Assembly (NCBI GenBank): GCA_041480065.1
Contig: JBGOZF010000019.1
Span: forward strand, 1 to 64,000
Source: Fen-999 sp041480065
GTDB taxonomy: Bacteria > Pseudomonadota > Gammaproteobacteria > Burkholderiales > Rhodocyclaceae
Direction: 5' to 3'
DNA: 64,000 nucleotides
Shown here: piece after piece, positions 24,251 through 32,227 of the stretch
Layout: each line of letters opens with the position of its first letter
Numbering within the stretch: the stretch's first letter is position 1
Notes under the pieces: model-generated
What the model was told of the DNA's origin: nothing
What the model saw: the letters and a program-made list of their open reading frames with translations, nothing else
Databases searched by the model: none
Program-made: the position numbers and the translations under genes

Positions 24251-26143
24251 CTATGTCGGATCGTTGGCGGCCGGCAATGGCGTATTCGACGGCAGATCTG
24301 CCGAATATTCGGCCAATGCATCCACACGCAGGCCGAAGGCTTCGACGGGAGAATGGCCGGCAATCTCCTGAAGGCCAAGTGCGGCGAGCGCCATTTCCGG
24401 CGGCGCGTGGCGCGCGACTTCGGCGCTGGCCATCAGCTTCATGCCGCGATCCTTGCACAGGGACTGCAAGCGCGCGGCAACATTGACGGCGTCGCCGATG
24501 GCCGTGTAGTCGTGCCGCGCGGCCGAGCCGACGTTACCCAGCACGGCCTCGCCGGCCGCGACGCCGATGCCGATGGCGATCGGCTCGCGGCCTTCGTCCA
24601 TCAGCGTGCGGTTGAGCGCCGCCAGCCGCAGGAACATCTCGCGTGCCGCCGCCAGCGCCTGGGCCGGTGGATCGGGCAGCGGACTGGGCGCGCCGAACAC
24701 CGCCATCATGCCGTCGCCGCGGAAGTTGTCGATCATGCCGCCGCAGGCGTGAATCGCCTCCGTCATGGCCTCGTAATAGCGGTTCAGCAGCGAAACGACC
24801 TCCTCGGCCTGGAGCCGCTCGCTCAGGCCGCTGAAACCGCGGATGTCGGCGAACATGAAGGCGAGGCCGCTCGACTTGCGCGCTGCGCCGGCATCGATCT
24901 CGCCGGAAAGCAGGCCCGCCAGTACGTTCGGGCTGACATAGCCGGCGAAGCGGCGCTCGATGGCGGCCCGCGCCCGCCGCTGGCCGACTGCTTCCCGCGC
25001 GCTGGTCACGATGGCCGCCAGGAGCGCCGCCGCAATAGGTGCCGCCGGGCGCAGGAACCAGCCGAGCCGGTAGGCGAAGATCGTCACCGCGGCCAGCGCG
25101 ACAACCGACAGTGCGCCGGCAAGCCATGCCCACCCCGTCTTGCGTACGAGGACGACCAAGGCCGTCAACGCCGTCAGCGCCATGACGAGTCCGGCCGGCA
25201 ACGGCTGAAGCATCGCGCCCGCCCGCAACGCGCGCACAGTCTGCGCCTGCAGGACGACCCCGGGCGGGTCGGCCGCCTGCGGCTCCCACGCAGCGAGCGA
25301 CAAGGGTTGTCGCACGCGGTCGAGGTCGGGCAGCACGCTGCCGACGAAGACGATCTTCCCGCCCAGTGCCCGTCTGGCCGCCGGCGCGTCATTGCGCCAG
25401 CCCAGTACCTCGGCGAAGGGGATGTAGCGAAAGGCTTCGCCGGTGGCGAAGTCCACCCAGCCGGGCGCGACTGTGCCGCCCAGCGCCCGCACCGTCCGCT
25501 CCGCAAGCGTCGCCATGCCGGTGCCGGACTCGCCCAGCGCCGGCGCGAAGCGCCGGGCAACGCCGTCGTCATCGACGAGCGCGAAAGCGAGGCCGAACGA
25601 CTGCTCGCCGGCGGCCGCGACCAGGAGCGGGTTCACGGGCCGCGCGCGCCCCTGCGCATCCAGCGACAGCCCGATCGCCAGCGGCGCGGCGTTGCGGACT
25701 TCGACGATGCCTTTGACCAATGCCTCGTCGAGCCCGGGCCTGATGGCGTCGAAGGAACGGTCAGGCAGAGTGATGTCGAGCGCGACAGCCTTCGGCGCCG
25801 CGCGCGCGATCACGCCAAGCGCGCTGCCGAGGTGCTCGTGCCACATGGCGAAGGGTTCAGCCAGCGCCCGTTCGCTCGCCTCATCGATGCCGACGATGAC
25901 GATGTCGTCAGCCGCCGGCCGCGGCGCCGTTGCACGCACGAACTTGGCGGCGAGATCGAACGCTGCGCCGTCGGCGCCCACCAGCCACGGCGCCGCCAGT
26001 ATAGCCAGGCTCAGCGCGACCACGACCAGGTAGGCCGCGGCCGAAGCTGCGTTTACGGCGATCGACTTGCGCGATGACGGTGGCACGGGCGATGGCTGGC
26101 CATGACGGCCCCGGTTCCTGGCAGGCGGGAATCTTAACCCCAT
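24251..26143 (-). CDS. CHASE2-domain class III nucleotide cyclase
   Basis: A 630-residue membrane sensor-cyclase. An N-terminal helix (AAYLVVVALSLAILAAPWLV) leads to an extracytoplasmic CHASE2 sensor domain (about 40-300). Two to three further membrane helices follow (about 310-375), then a class III cyclase domain. The metal-binding motifs are present (FMFADIRGFSGLSERL and RGDGMMAVFGAP), as is DYTAIGDAVNVAARL. The position where adenylyl cyclases usually carry Lys (DKF.GD) reads DNFRGD, so base specificity is open. The start is uncertain: ATG at 26143 chosen, and a GTG at 26209 is possible. It precedes the FecR gene and probably supplies the ligand of the nearby Crp/Fnr protein. Confidence 0.88.
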   Translation of the reverse strand: MGLRFPPARNRGRHGQPSPVPPSSRKSIAVNAASAAAYLVVVALSLAILAAPWLVGADGAAFDLAAKFVRATAPRPAADDIVIVGIDEASERALAEPFAMWHEHLGSALGVIARAAPKAVALDITLPDRSFDAIRPGLDEALVKGIVEVRNAAPLAIGLSLDAQGRARPVNPLLVAAAGEQSFGLAFALVDDDGVARRFAPALGESGTGMATLAERTVRALGGTVAPGWVDFATGEAFRYIPFAEVLGWRNDAPAARRALGGKIVFVGSVLPDLDRVRQPLSLAAWEPQAADPPGVVLQAQTVRALRAGAMLQPLPAGLVMALTALTALVVLVRKTGWAWLAGALSVVALAAVTIFAYRLGWFLRPAAPIAAALLAAIVTSAREAVGQRRARAAIERRFAGYVSPNVLAGLLSGEIDAGAARKSSGLAFMFADIRGFSGLSERLQAEEVVSLLNRYYEAMTEAIHACGGMIDNFRGDGMMAVFGAPSPLPDPPAQALAAAREMFLRLAALNRTLMDEGREPIAIGIGVAAGEAVLGNVGSAARHDYTAIGDAVNVAARLQSLCKDRGMKLMASAEVARHAPPEMALAALGLQEIAGHSPVEAFGLRVDALAEYSADLPSNTPLPAANDPT

Positions 26144-26282
26144 AAGGACGACGCAACCACAGAGTTCGCCGGGGAGGGCTGAGAGACTCGAAGTCGACGT
26201 GCCACGCACTTGCGGAATCGCCAGATCGCCAGAAAACGGCTCCGTCGAGCGCCCGGCGGTTCGAAGACCGGCGTCGCGGCAA

Positions 26283-27431
26283 TCACTTCACCAGGCGATC
26301 CAATGCATCCAGGAGCCGGCTCACATCCCGGTCGTTTATGTGAAGGTGCGGCGCGAACCGAAGGAAATTGCCGCGCTGACCGATGTAGATATCCTCGGCC
26401 GCGAGGCTGGCTACCAGATTGCCCGCGTACCCGGCAGGCAGGGATGCGCCCAGAATGTGCGAACACCGTTGCGACTCCGGGAGACATTGAAAACCCAGTG
26501 CTGCAATATGACGGGCGATGTCAGCGTTGATCGCCGACAAGGTATCCGCAATTTGCCCGACGCCCCACGCCTTGATCTGCTCCAACGCGGCGATCGCACC
26601 TGGCAAGACGGTAGGTGTACATTTCTCCCCGACGTCGAACTTGCGGGCGCCGGGCAAATAGCTATCCGAGCAGTTGGCGAGCGCGGTGAAATCCGCGGCG
26701 CCGCGGCGCGCCAGCCACGTTTCCTCCAGCGGGCGTCCGCCACACCACCGTTCCGATACATGCAGCAGGCCGAAACCGTACGGGCAGAGAAGCCACTTGT
26801 ACCCGGCGGCAACCAGGAAGTCCGGCTGCAGTTGGTCGATGGACATTGGCATTGCGCCCAGCGTCTGCGTCGCATCCACCGCCAGAACGATGTCCGCGCT
26901 GCGGCACGCCCGGGCGACCGGCTGCAAGTCGATGCGTGCGCCATTCGTCCAATGGCAGGTGGATGCCGCAACAACCTTGGTGCGCCCATCGATTGCATTC
27001 AGAACGGCTTGAGCCCAATCGCCGTCTTCTGGGATCGGTACGCTCCGGAGATTGGCGCCGGTCTCCTGCGCGACTCTCCGCCACGGCAGGACGTTGCTGG
27101 GGAATTCCTCCGCGACGACCAGAATCCCGTCGCCGGTTCGCAGCTGAGGCTCGACTACGCGCGCCGCCGCACTCAAACCATAACTGGCGGCCGGAATGAG
27201 CGCATACCCGTCGGCGCTGCCGCCAAAGATGCTTGCGGCGAGGTTGCGAATGGTTTCCGCGTCGGCAAAGAAACTCGCTGCAGTGCGCTTCCAGGGGTGG
27301 CCCTTTTCCGCCGCCCCCGCTAGCAACCTGTTTCGCGATTTGTTCAACTGGGGCGAGTTGTAAGCGCAGTTGAAATACGCGATCTCATTCGGAATGTCGA
27401 ACAGGTCACGCTGCGATGGGATCGGAGGCAT
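26283..27431 (-). CDS. Class V aminotransferase (kynureninase/cysteine desulfurase-like)
   Basis: A 382-residue PLP enzyme of fold type I. The PLP lysine is Lys212 in AAGYKWLLCP, with the preceding AVDATQTLG (Asp186 binds the pyridine nitrogen) and STCHW (His160 stacks on the ring). The N-terminus FDIPNEIAYFNCAYNSP matches the family. No catalytic cysteine loop of the desulfurase type is evident, so the reaction (transamination, beta-elimination or other) cannot be named. I chose the ATG at 27431, which starts the conserved region and has a modest GGCGGAA ribosome site. A MocR-type PLP regulator lies about 0.9 kb away, but no operon link is shown. Confidence 0.88.
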   Translation of the reverse strand: MPPIPSQRDLFDIPNEIAYFNCAYNSPQLNKSRNRLLAGAAEKGHPWKRTAASFFADAETIRNLAASIFGGSADGYALIPAASYGLSAAARVVEPQLRTGDGILVVAEEFPSNVLPWRRVAQETGANLRSVPIPEDGDWAQAVLNAIDGRTKVVAASTCHWTNGARIDLQPVARACRSADIVLAVDATQTLGAMPMSIDQLQPDFLVAAGYKWLLCPYGFGLLHVSERWCGGRPLEETWLARRGAADFTALANCSDSYLPGARKFDVGEKCTPTVLPGAIAALEQIKAWGVGQIADTLSAINADIARHIAALGFQCLPESQRCSHILGASLPAGYAGNLVASLAAEDIYIGQRGNFLRFAPHLHINDRDVSRLLDALDRLVK

Positions 27432-27496
27432 GTCCGTTCCGCCGGCGTCAGGCTGGTCAGCAGACGTTCCCGGGGCAACGCAGGTCGCGCGACCGC

Positions 27497-27715
27497 TCAC
27501 GTCTTGCCCCGCGAAACGCTGCATGGGCTTGGTTCGCTAGCGGAGCCGACCTTGCTCCAGAAGGCCGGGACGGGACAAACGCCTGTAGTGACGGTCACGA
27601 GCGTGAGAAGAGCGACCGGCAGGTGGAGGGCCCGGCGGACCTTGTCGAAACCCGACAGCCAGATACCCAAGACCATGGCAGCCATGGACAGGAACAACTT
27701 TCTGAGCACGTTCAC
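27497..27715 (-). CDS. DUF2892-like small inner-membrane protein
   Basis: A 72-residue protein with two probable membrane helices (FLSMAAMVLGIWL and LPVALLTLVTVTTGVCPV), ending with the TGVCPV...SKVG pattern of the DUF2892 family, often linked to rhodanese or sulfur genes. Both candidate starts are GTG. I chose 27715 because the ribosome site GGGGAGG sits about 6 bases before it, while the GTG at 27721 abuts that site. It lies between a lipoprotein gene and the aminotransferase on the same strand. No function is established for the family. Confidence 0.7.
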   Translation of the reverse strand: MNVLRKLFLSMAAMVLGIWLSGFDKVRRALHLPVALLTLVTVTTGVCPVPAFWSKVGSASEPSPCSVSRGKT

Positions 27716-27748
27716 CTTCACCTCCCCTGTCGCCCGGCCGACAAACCG

Positions 27749-28162
27749 TCAGCGCCCGAATAGCCCGTTGTCGCTGGTGGCCGTAACGGTCTCGACTATC
27801 GCCTCGCCCCGGTCGTTCAGCGCCAGCCGGCTGTCGGCCGCTATGCCGGCCACCGGGTAGCTCTGCCGCAACGTCAGCGTCGCCGCGTCGTGCAGGTACA
27901 GAGCGTCTGCCCCGAGCACCCACAGGCGTCCGCGTGCGGCATCGAGTTTCATGTCGAGCACACCGCGACGACCCGGCGCCCGGCCTTCGCCCGCTGCGCG
28001 CGGACCGTCGTAGGTCGAGAACGCCCGCACCACACCCTGCCGGCTGTCGCCGACGAAGAGGCGATGGCCTTCCGGCCACAGGATGCTGACCTGGCGCGGC
28101 GGCATGCCGTCCGCGGCGGTACCACAGGCAGTCAGGAAGAGTGCGAACAGCAAGGCGCGCAT
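27749..28162 (-). CDS. Small lipoprotein of unknown function
   Basis: A 137-residue predicted lipoprotein: signal MRALLFALFLTACG with lipobox LTAC. The rest reads like a short piece of beta-propeller or surface protein (VSILWPEGHRLFVGDSRQGV; LWVLGADALYLHD), with WxxxGhRLFVGDSRQG resembling NHL/YVTN-type repeats. The ATG at 28162 has a GGGGAAA ribosome site. It is divergent from the MocR regulator (144-base gap) and 28 bases upstream of the DUF2892 gene, so the pair may be co-transcribed. I do not recognise a named family. Confidence 0.75.
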   Translation of the reverse strand: MRALLFALFLTACGTAADGMPPRQVSILWPEGHRLFVGDSRQGVVRAFSTYDGPRAAGEGRAPGRRGVLDMKLDAARGRLWVLGADALYLHDAATLTLRQSYPVAGIAADSRLALNDRGEAIVETVTATSDNGLFGR

Positions 28163-28306
28163 GATATTTCCCCGGTTCGGCGATGACCTGACAATACCGG
28201 ACACTATGCAATCGCCACATGTACAATCCGACGGATATCCACTGCAACCGTACCGGCGGAAACACCGTGACAGTGCCGCCGCCGGCGCCACGCCAAGGAA
28301 GCTGCC

Positions 28307-29710
28307 ATGCAAGCGATACGCCTCGATGCGAACGATGCCCTGCCGCTCACCGACCAGATCGTCGCCGCGGTGCGCAGCCAGATCGACGACCGCGTCCTGC
28401 GCGCCGGCATGCGCCTGCCGCCGATCCGGCGCTTCGCCGAGGAACAGGAGGTGTCGCGCTTCACGGTGGTGGAGGCCTACGACCGCCTGGTGGCGCAGGG
28501 TTACCTGGTATCGCGCCGCGGCGCCGGTTTCTTCGTCGCACCGCGCCGGGCTCCCGAGACCCCCGAGGAACCATCGCCGCTGGAACGCGCGGTCGATACC
28601 GTCTGGCTGCTGCGCCAGGGATTCGACAGCGACAGCGAGCGCCTGAAGGTCGGCGCCGGCTGGCTGCCGGCGGACTGGATGGACGAAGAAGGACTGCGGC
28701 GCAACCTGCGCACGCTCTCACGCCGTGCCGACCTCGATCTCGTCAGCTATGGCTCGCCGCAGGGCTACGCACCGTTGCGTCAGCAGTTGCAGGTGATGCT
28801 CGGCGATCTCGGCATCGCCGCCCAGCCGCGGCAGATCCTGCTCACTCACGGCGCGACGCAGGCGCTCGACCTGATCGCGCGGCGCCTGATCCGGCCCGGC
28901 GATTGCGTGCTGGTGGATGATCCGGGCTACTGGACGCTGTTCGGCAATCTGCGCTTGCACGGCGCGCGCCTGGTCGGCGTGCCGCGCACGCTGGATGGCC
29001 CGGACACCGCCGCACTCGAAAGCATACTTGCCGAGCACAAACCGAAACTCTTCTTCACCCACTCGGTGCTGCACAACCCGACCGCGGCCAACCTGTCGCC
29101 GGCAACCGCCTATCGCGTCCTGCAACTCGCCGAGCGGCACGATTTCATGATCGTCGAGGACGACACCTACGCCGATTTCCTGGCCGGCCCGGCGACGCGG
29201 CTCGCCACGCTCGACCAGTTGCAGCGGGTGATCTACGTCGGCAGTTACTCCAAGACGCTGTCGGGCAATCTGCGCGTCGGCTTTGCTGCCTGCCAGCCGG
29301 ATCTGGCGGGCGAACTGACCGATCTGAAGCTGCTCTCGGCGCTGCCTTGCAGCGAGTTTTCGGAGCGGATGGTCTACCTGATGCTGATCGAAGGCCACTA
29401 TCGCAAGTACGTGGAGCGGGTGCGGGCGCGCCTCGAGGAGCGCACTTATGCCACCTTGCGTTTGCTTGAGCGCCGCGGCCTTTCGACCTACACCGAACCC
29501 GAGGGCGGCATGTTCGCCTGGGCCAAGGCGGAGGGACTCGCCGATGCCACGCCGCTTGCCGACCGGGCCGCCCGCAACGGCATCATGCTGGCGCCCGGCA
29601 AGCTGTTCCGGCCGCGCATGGAACCCTCGCCCTGGCTGCGCTTCAACGTCGCCTTCGCCGGCGACAAGCGGCTGGACCGGTTTCTCGGCGAGGCGCTGGA
29701 TGCCTGCTGA
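28307..29710 (+). CDS. MocR-family regulator (GntR HTH fused to aminotransferase)
   Basis: A 467-residue PLP-dependent regulator. An N-terminal GntR winged helix (about 8-80; MRLPPIRRFAEEQEVSRFTV) is fused to a class I aminotransferase-like domain. The PLP-binding lysine is Lys316 in GSYSKTLSGNLRVGF. Such proteins (PdxR, GabR, TauR, PtsJ) sense PLP or amines. It is divergent from the small lipoprotein gene, which may be its target. There is no clue to the exact ligand; pdx genes are not in the window. Confidence 0.93.
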   Translation: MQAIRLDANDALPLTDQIVAAVRSQIDDRVLRAGMRLPPIRRFAEEQEVSRFTVVEAYDRLVAQGYLVSRRGAGFFVAPRRAPETPEEPSPLERAVDTVWLLRQGFDSDSERLKVGAGWLPADWMDEEGLRRNLRTLSRRADLDLVSYGSPQGYAPLRQQLQVMLGDLGIAAQPRQILLTHGATQALDLIARRLIRPGDCVLVDDPGYWTLFGNLRLHGARLVGVPRTLDGPDTAALESILAEHKPKLFFTHSVLHNPTAANLSPATAYRVLQLAERHDFMIVEDDTYADFLAGPATRLATLDQLQRVIYVGSYSKTLSGNLRVGFAACQPDLAGELTDLKLLSALPCSEFSERMVYLMLIEGHYRKYVERVRARLEERTYATLRLLERRGLSTYTEPEGGMFAWAKAEGLADATPLADRAARNGIMLAPGKLFRPRMEPSPWLRFNVAFAGDKRLDRFLGEALDAC

Positions 29711-29727
29711 TCCCGTATTCCAAGTCC

Positions 29728-29958
29728 ATGCTATTATGCGTTCGTCCTTGCTCGTCCCAGTTCGCGCATCCAGGAGGTCGCACGTTCATCATCGACAAGA
29801 CCCATTATGAGGCGGTGACGCCCCAGCAGAACCTTTCCCTCCAGTGGCTGGTCAATGAACTCTACGGCCACTTCAACCTCAAGGGTGACGACGTCTACCG
29901 GCACTCCGACGTGTCCTACAAAAACCCCGACGAGGCCGGTTCGGCGACATGGCAATAG
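29728..29958 (+). pseudogene. N-acetylmuramoyl-L-alanine amidase, 3' remnant
   Basis: The readable part matches the C-terminal end of an amidase_2-type enzyme: LQWLVNELYGHFNLKGDDVY, then RHSDVSYKNPDEAGSA. The conserved His-Asp-x-Ser zinc-site tail is recognisable, but the whole N-terminal catalytic half is missing; only 76 codons remain and the first residues are unrelated. Its stop lies inside the next gene (overlap 29949-29958). It is a 5'-truncated gene, left between the MocR gene and a lipoprotein gene. Confidence 0.7.
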
Positions 29959-30404
29959 TGCGCGCGCTCTTCGTTGCTGTGGGTCTGGCACTACTGGTCG
30001 GGTGTGCGAACCTCTTCACGAGCACTCTGGACCTCGATCAAGTCCAAGAGGTCTATGTTGCCGACTTCCATTCCGACGATATGGCCACATGCGACCCATC
30101 CGATGTTCCCTTGAGCCACGGCCGTGCCAGGAAGTTCTTTCAGCGCGCCAGGATCGTCGACTACAAGACGATTCATGACCACTACGATGTAGCGCCCTGC
30201 TATATCGAGGGCTCACTGAGATACCGATCGAAAGGCTGTGGCTGGAAGAGCCTGGCCGGTGCCACCGCGGAAGTCCGTTGCGGTGAGAACACGTGGCACC
30301 TGGTCTGCGACGACTGCGAAGACTTGTTCGAGGATAAGACGCCGAAGTACCGAGACCCGACGCTTACTTCACCAGCCCCTTCTGCGCCAGGAAGCGATAG
30401 ATGA
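29949..30404 (+). CDS. Lipoprotein paired with amidase remnant (possible immunity protein)
   Basis: A 151-residue predicted lipoprotein: signal MAIVRALFVAVGLALLVGC with lipobox LVGC (Cys19). The mature part is rich in cysteines (CDPSD, APCYIEG, CGWKS, RCGENT, CDDCEDLF), suggesting disulfides in the periplasm. Its ATG overlaps the end of the amidase remnant, as expected for a hydrolase and its inhibitor. The last 13-14 residues (after KYRDPT) are read from the end of the opposing LON gene, so the natural C-terminus may have been lost at a junction near 30360. Function is inferred from context only. Confidence 0.65.
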   Translation: MAIVRALFVAVGLALLVGCANLFTSTLDLDQVQEVYVADFHSDDMATCDPSDVPLSHGRARKFFQRARIVDYKTIHDHYDVAPCYIEGSLRYRSKGCGWKSLAGATAEVRCGENTWHLVCDDCEDLFEDKTPKYRDPTLTSPAPSAPGSDR

Positions 30405-30969
30405 TCTCCAGCCGGGACACGCTGTCCTCGAGTTCGAGCAGTCTCTGCCTGGCCAGCAGCGGTATCGGCAGCACCTCGCACCAGCGGTAGCCGACCCAGG
30501 TGGCATCGAAGAAGCGGTGCGGCTTGGGCGGCGCGCGATCGCCGAGATCCTCGACGACGGCGCGCAGCAGCGGCACCAGCCGCGCATAGTCGGCCGGAAT
30601 CTTCTCCACCGGCTCCGGATCGAGAAATGTCACTTCGGCACGCGCCAGACCCGACGGCTCGTTGCGGCGGGACACGATGCGGAACCGTTCGTCACCCTGC
30701 GCCACGACTTGCAGCACACCCAACTGCGCCATGTCCCATTCGACGATGCGGGCCAGGGTGCCGACCTCATGCGGTACGGCCGGCGCCTTCCCCGGCTGCA
30801 CCACCTCGGAACCCTCGGCGATCAGACAGACGCCGAAGGGCATCTCGTCCTTCATGCAGGCAGCGGCCATGTCCATGTAGCGTTGCTCGAAGATCTTGAG
30901 CGGCAGAGCCCCGCCGGGGAAAAGCACCGCGCGCAACGGGAACAGCGGCAGATCGAGCGTGGCGCTCAA
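30364..30969 (-). CDS. LON substrate-binding domain protein
   Basis: A 201-residue cytoplasmic protein made only of the Lon N-terminal (PUA-like) domain, lacking the AAA+ and protease parts. It begins with LPLFPLRAVLFPGGALPLKIFE, the family hallmark, and contains MPFGVCLI and VGTLARI. Stand-alone members are common in proteobacteria and are of uncertain role. The start is a TTG: 30969 forms a TTGA overlap with the ubiX stop and is my choice; the TTG at 30981 is an alternative. It overlaps the lipoprotein gene tail to tail by 41 bases. Confidence 0.88.
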   Translation of the reverse strand: MSATLDLPLFPLRAVLFPGGALPLKIFEQRYMDMAAACMKDEMPFGVCLIAEGSEVVQPGKAPAVPHEVGTLARIVEWDMAQLGVLQVVAQGDERFRIVSRRNEPSGLARAEVTFLDPEPVEKIPADYARLVPLLRAVVEDLGDRAPPKPHRFFDATWVGYRWCEVLPIPLLARQRLLELEDSVSRLEIIYRFLAQKGLVK

Positions 30970-31571
30970 TCGCCGCCCCAAGGCTGCATCAGATTATGTT
31001 CGATACCCAGTTGATCGAGGATGCGCGCCACCACGAAGTCGACCAGTTCGGACACGCTTTGCGGATGGCGATAGAAACCGGGGTTGGGCGGCAGGATGAC
31101 ACCGCCGGCGCGCGACACGCGCAACATGTTCTCCAGATGGATCGCCGACAGCGGCGTCTCGCGCGGCACCAGGATCAACTTGCGGCCTTCCTTCAGCACC
31201 ACGTCGGCGGCGCGGGCGATGAGGTCGTCGGCGAGGCCGGCGGCGATCTTCGCCAGCGTGCCCATGCTGCATGGGCAGATTACGTAAGCGTCGGGAGGAT
31301 TGGAGCCGGAGGCCAGCGGCGCATTCCAGTCCTGGGCGCCGAAGACCGACAATTGCCCGTCCCCGGCGTTGAAGCGATCTGCGAACAGGCGCTGGGCTCC
31401 GCGCGGCTGGACCGGCAGCACGAAGTCCAGCTCCTGTTTGGCGACCAGTTGCGCCGCCTGCGAGTAGACAAGCCAGACGCGCACATCGGCGGCCAGCAGG
31501 CATTCCAGCAGCCTGAGGCCGTAGGGCAGGCCGGAGGCGCCGGTGAACGCGAGGGCGACGGTCTTGGTCAC
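30966..31571 (-). CDS. ubiX: Flavin prenyltransferase UbiX
   Basis: A 201-residue enzyme that prenylates FMN to make the cofactor of UbiD decarboxylases, used in ubiquinone synthesis and in aromatic-acid decarboxylation. Signature segments are VALAFTGASGLPYGLRLLE near the N-terminus, ICPCSMGTLAKIAAGLADDL, and LVPRETPLSAIHLENML. The GTG at 31571 overlaps the stop of the upstream membrane-protein gene (GTGA) and starts the family motif directly; a longer frame is unsupported. No ubiD is in the window. Confidence 0.95.
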   Translation of the reverse strand: MTKTVALAFTGASGLPYGLRLLECLLAADVRVWLVYSQAAQLVAKQELDFVLPVQPRGAQRLFADRFNAGDGQLSVFGAQDWNAPLASGSNPPDAYVICPCSMGTLAKIAAGLADDLIARAADVVLKEGRKLILVPRETPLSAIHLENMLRVSRAGGVILPPNPGFYRHPQSVSELVDFVVARILDQLGIEHNLMQPWGGD

Positions 31572-32059
31572 GAATTCTCCTGGGCGAGCAGGCGCGCGGC
31601 GATAAGGCCGTTGATCACGCCGAACACCAGCGCGAACAACGCAAACACCGGCACCAGGTAGAACACGCCGTTGTGAGGAACCAGCCAGACACGGGCCAGC
31701 AATACCTGACCGCCGATATGGGCGAACGCTGCCAGGATACTCTGGGTCACAGGTCCGAACCACTTGGGCGGCAGCCTGGCCGCGCCGGCCAACACGGCGA
31801 GGCTGAGCAGCGCGCCCGTCAGGCTGAGGAAGAAGCCCGGCGCCAGGAACTGGCCGATCAACAGGCTGCCGGCGATTACCCGCAGAAGCGACACCCAGAC
31901 CGCCTCGCGCCAGCCATGGCGCGCCAGCACCACCAGGATCACGACGTTGGCAAGCCCGGGCTTGACGCCGGGCAGCGGCGTCGGGATCGCCGCCTCGGCC
32001 ACCGTCAGGGCGATCGCCGCCGCCGTATAGCGCGCGATACGCCGGTCGCCCGGCCCCAC
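31568..32059 (-). CDS. Gx-type transporter family membrane protein
   Basis: An approximately 163-residue membrane protein with about five helices, of the Gx transporter (heptaprenyl diphosphate synthase component I-like) family. Its hallmark is IPTPLPGVKPGLANVVILV near the N-terminus, and GALLSLAVLAG and LFALVFGVINGLIAAR follow. Members usually sit next to a NusG-domain-II protein; here that protein lies 3.4 kb away at 35435. The start is uncertain: GTG at 32059 precedes the first conserved residues, while the frame extends to a TTG at 32131 through an unusual leader. It overlaps ubiX (31568-31571). Confidence 0.8.
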   Translation of the reverse strand: MGPGDRRIARYTAAAIALTVAEAAIPTPLPGVKPGLANVVILVVLARHGWREAVWVSLLRVIAGSLLIGQFLAPGFFLSLTGALLSLAVLAGAARLPPKWFGPVTQSILAAFAHIGGQVLLARVWLVPHNGVFYLVPVFALFALVFGVINGLIAARLLAQENS

Positions 32060-32136
32060 CTTTAGTTGTATCGTCGATTGAGCCAAGTCAAGATACAAAT
32101 ATTCAACAAAATATGCTATCCGGAACCGCAATGAAA

Positions 32137-32142
32137 TATAAT
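32137..32142 (+). promoter_or_regulatory. Possible -10 element upstream of the FimV-like gene
   Basis: A consensus TATAAT stands in an unusually AT-rich patch (about 32090-32150) between two divergent genes. No good -35 box is visible at the right spacing, so the promoter is tentative. The AT-rich patch may also serve the minus-strand Gx gene. Confidence 0.4.
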
Positions 32143-32227
32143 ATTTCGGTTTGTCGCATCCTGCGCAAATCGGTCCTTTCCAATGACCTGCTGTTCGGAT
32201 CGCGGCTTGGCTCGGAGTGTTGAGATT

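Noticed and set aside
24239..26077. 612-residue open frame on the plus strand
   Set aside because: Antisense to the CHASE2 cyclase, Arg-rich and without motifs.
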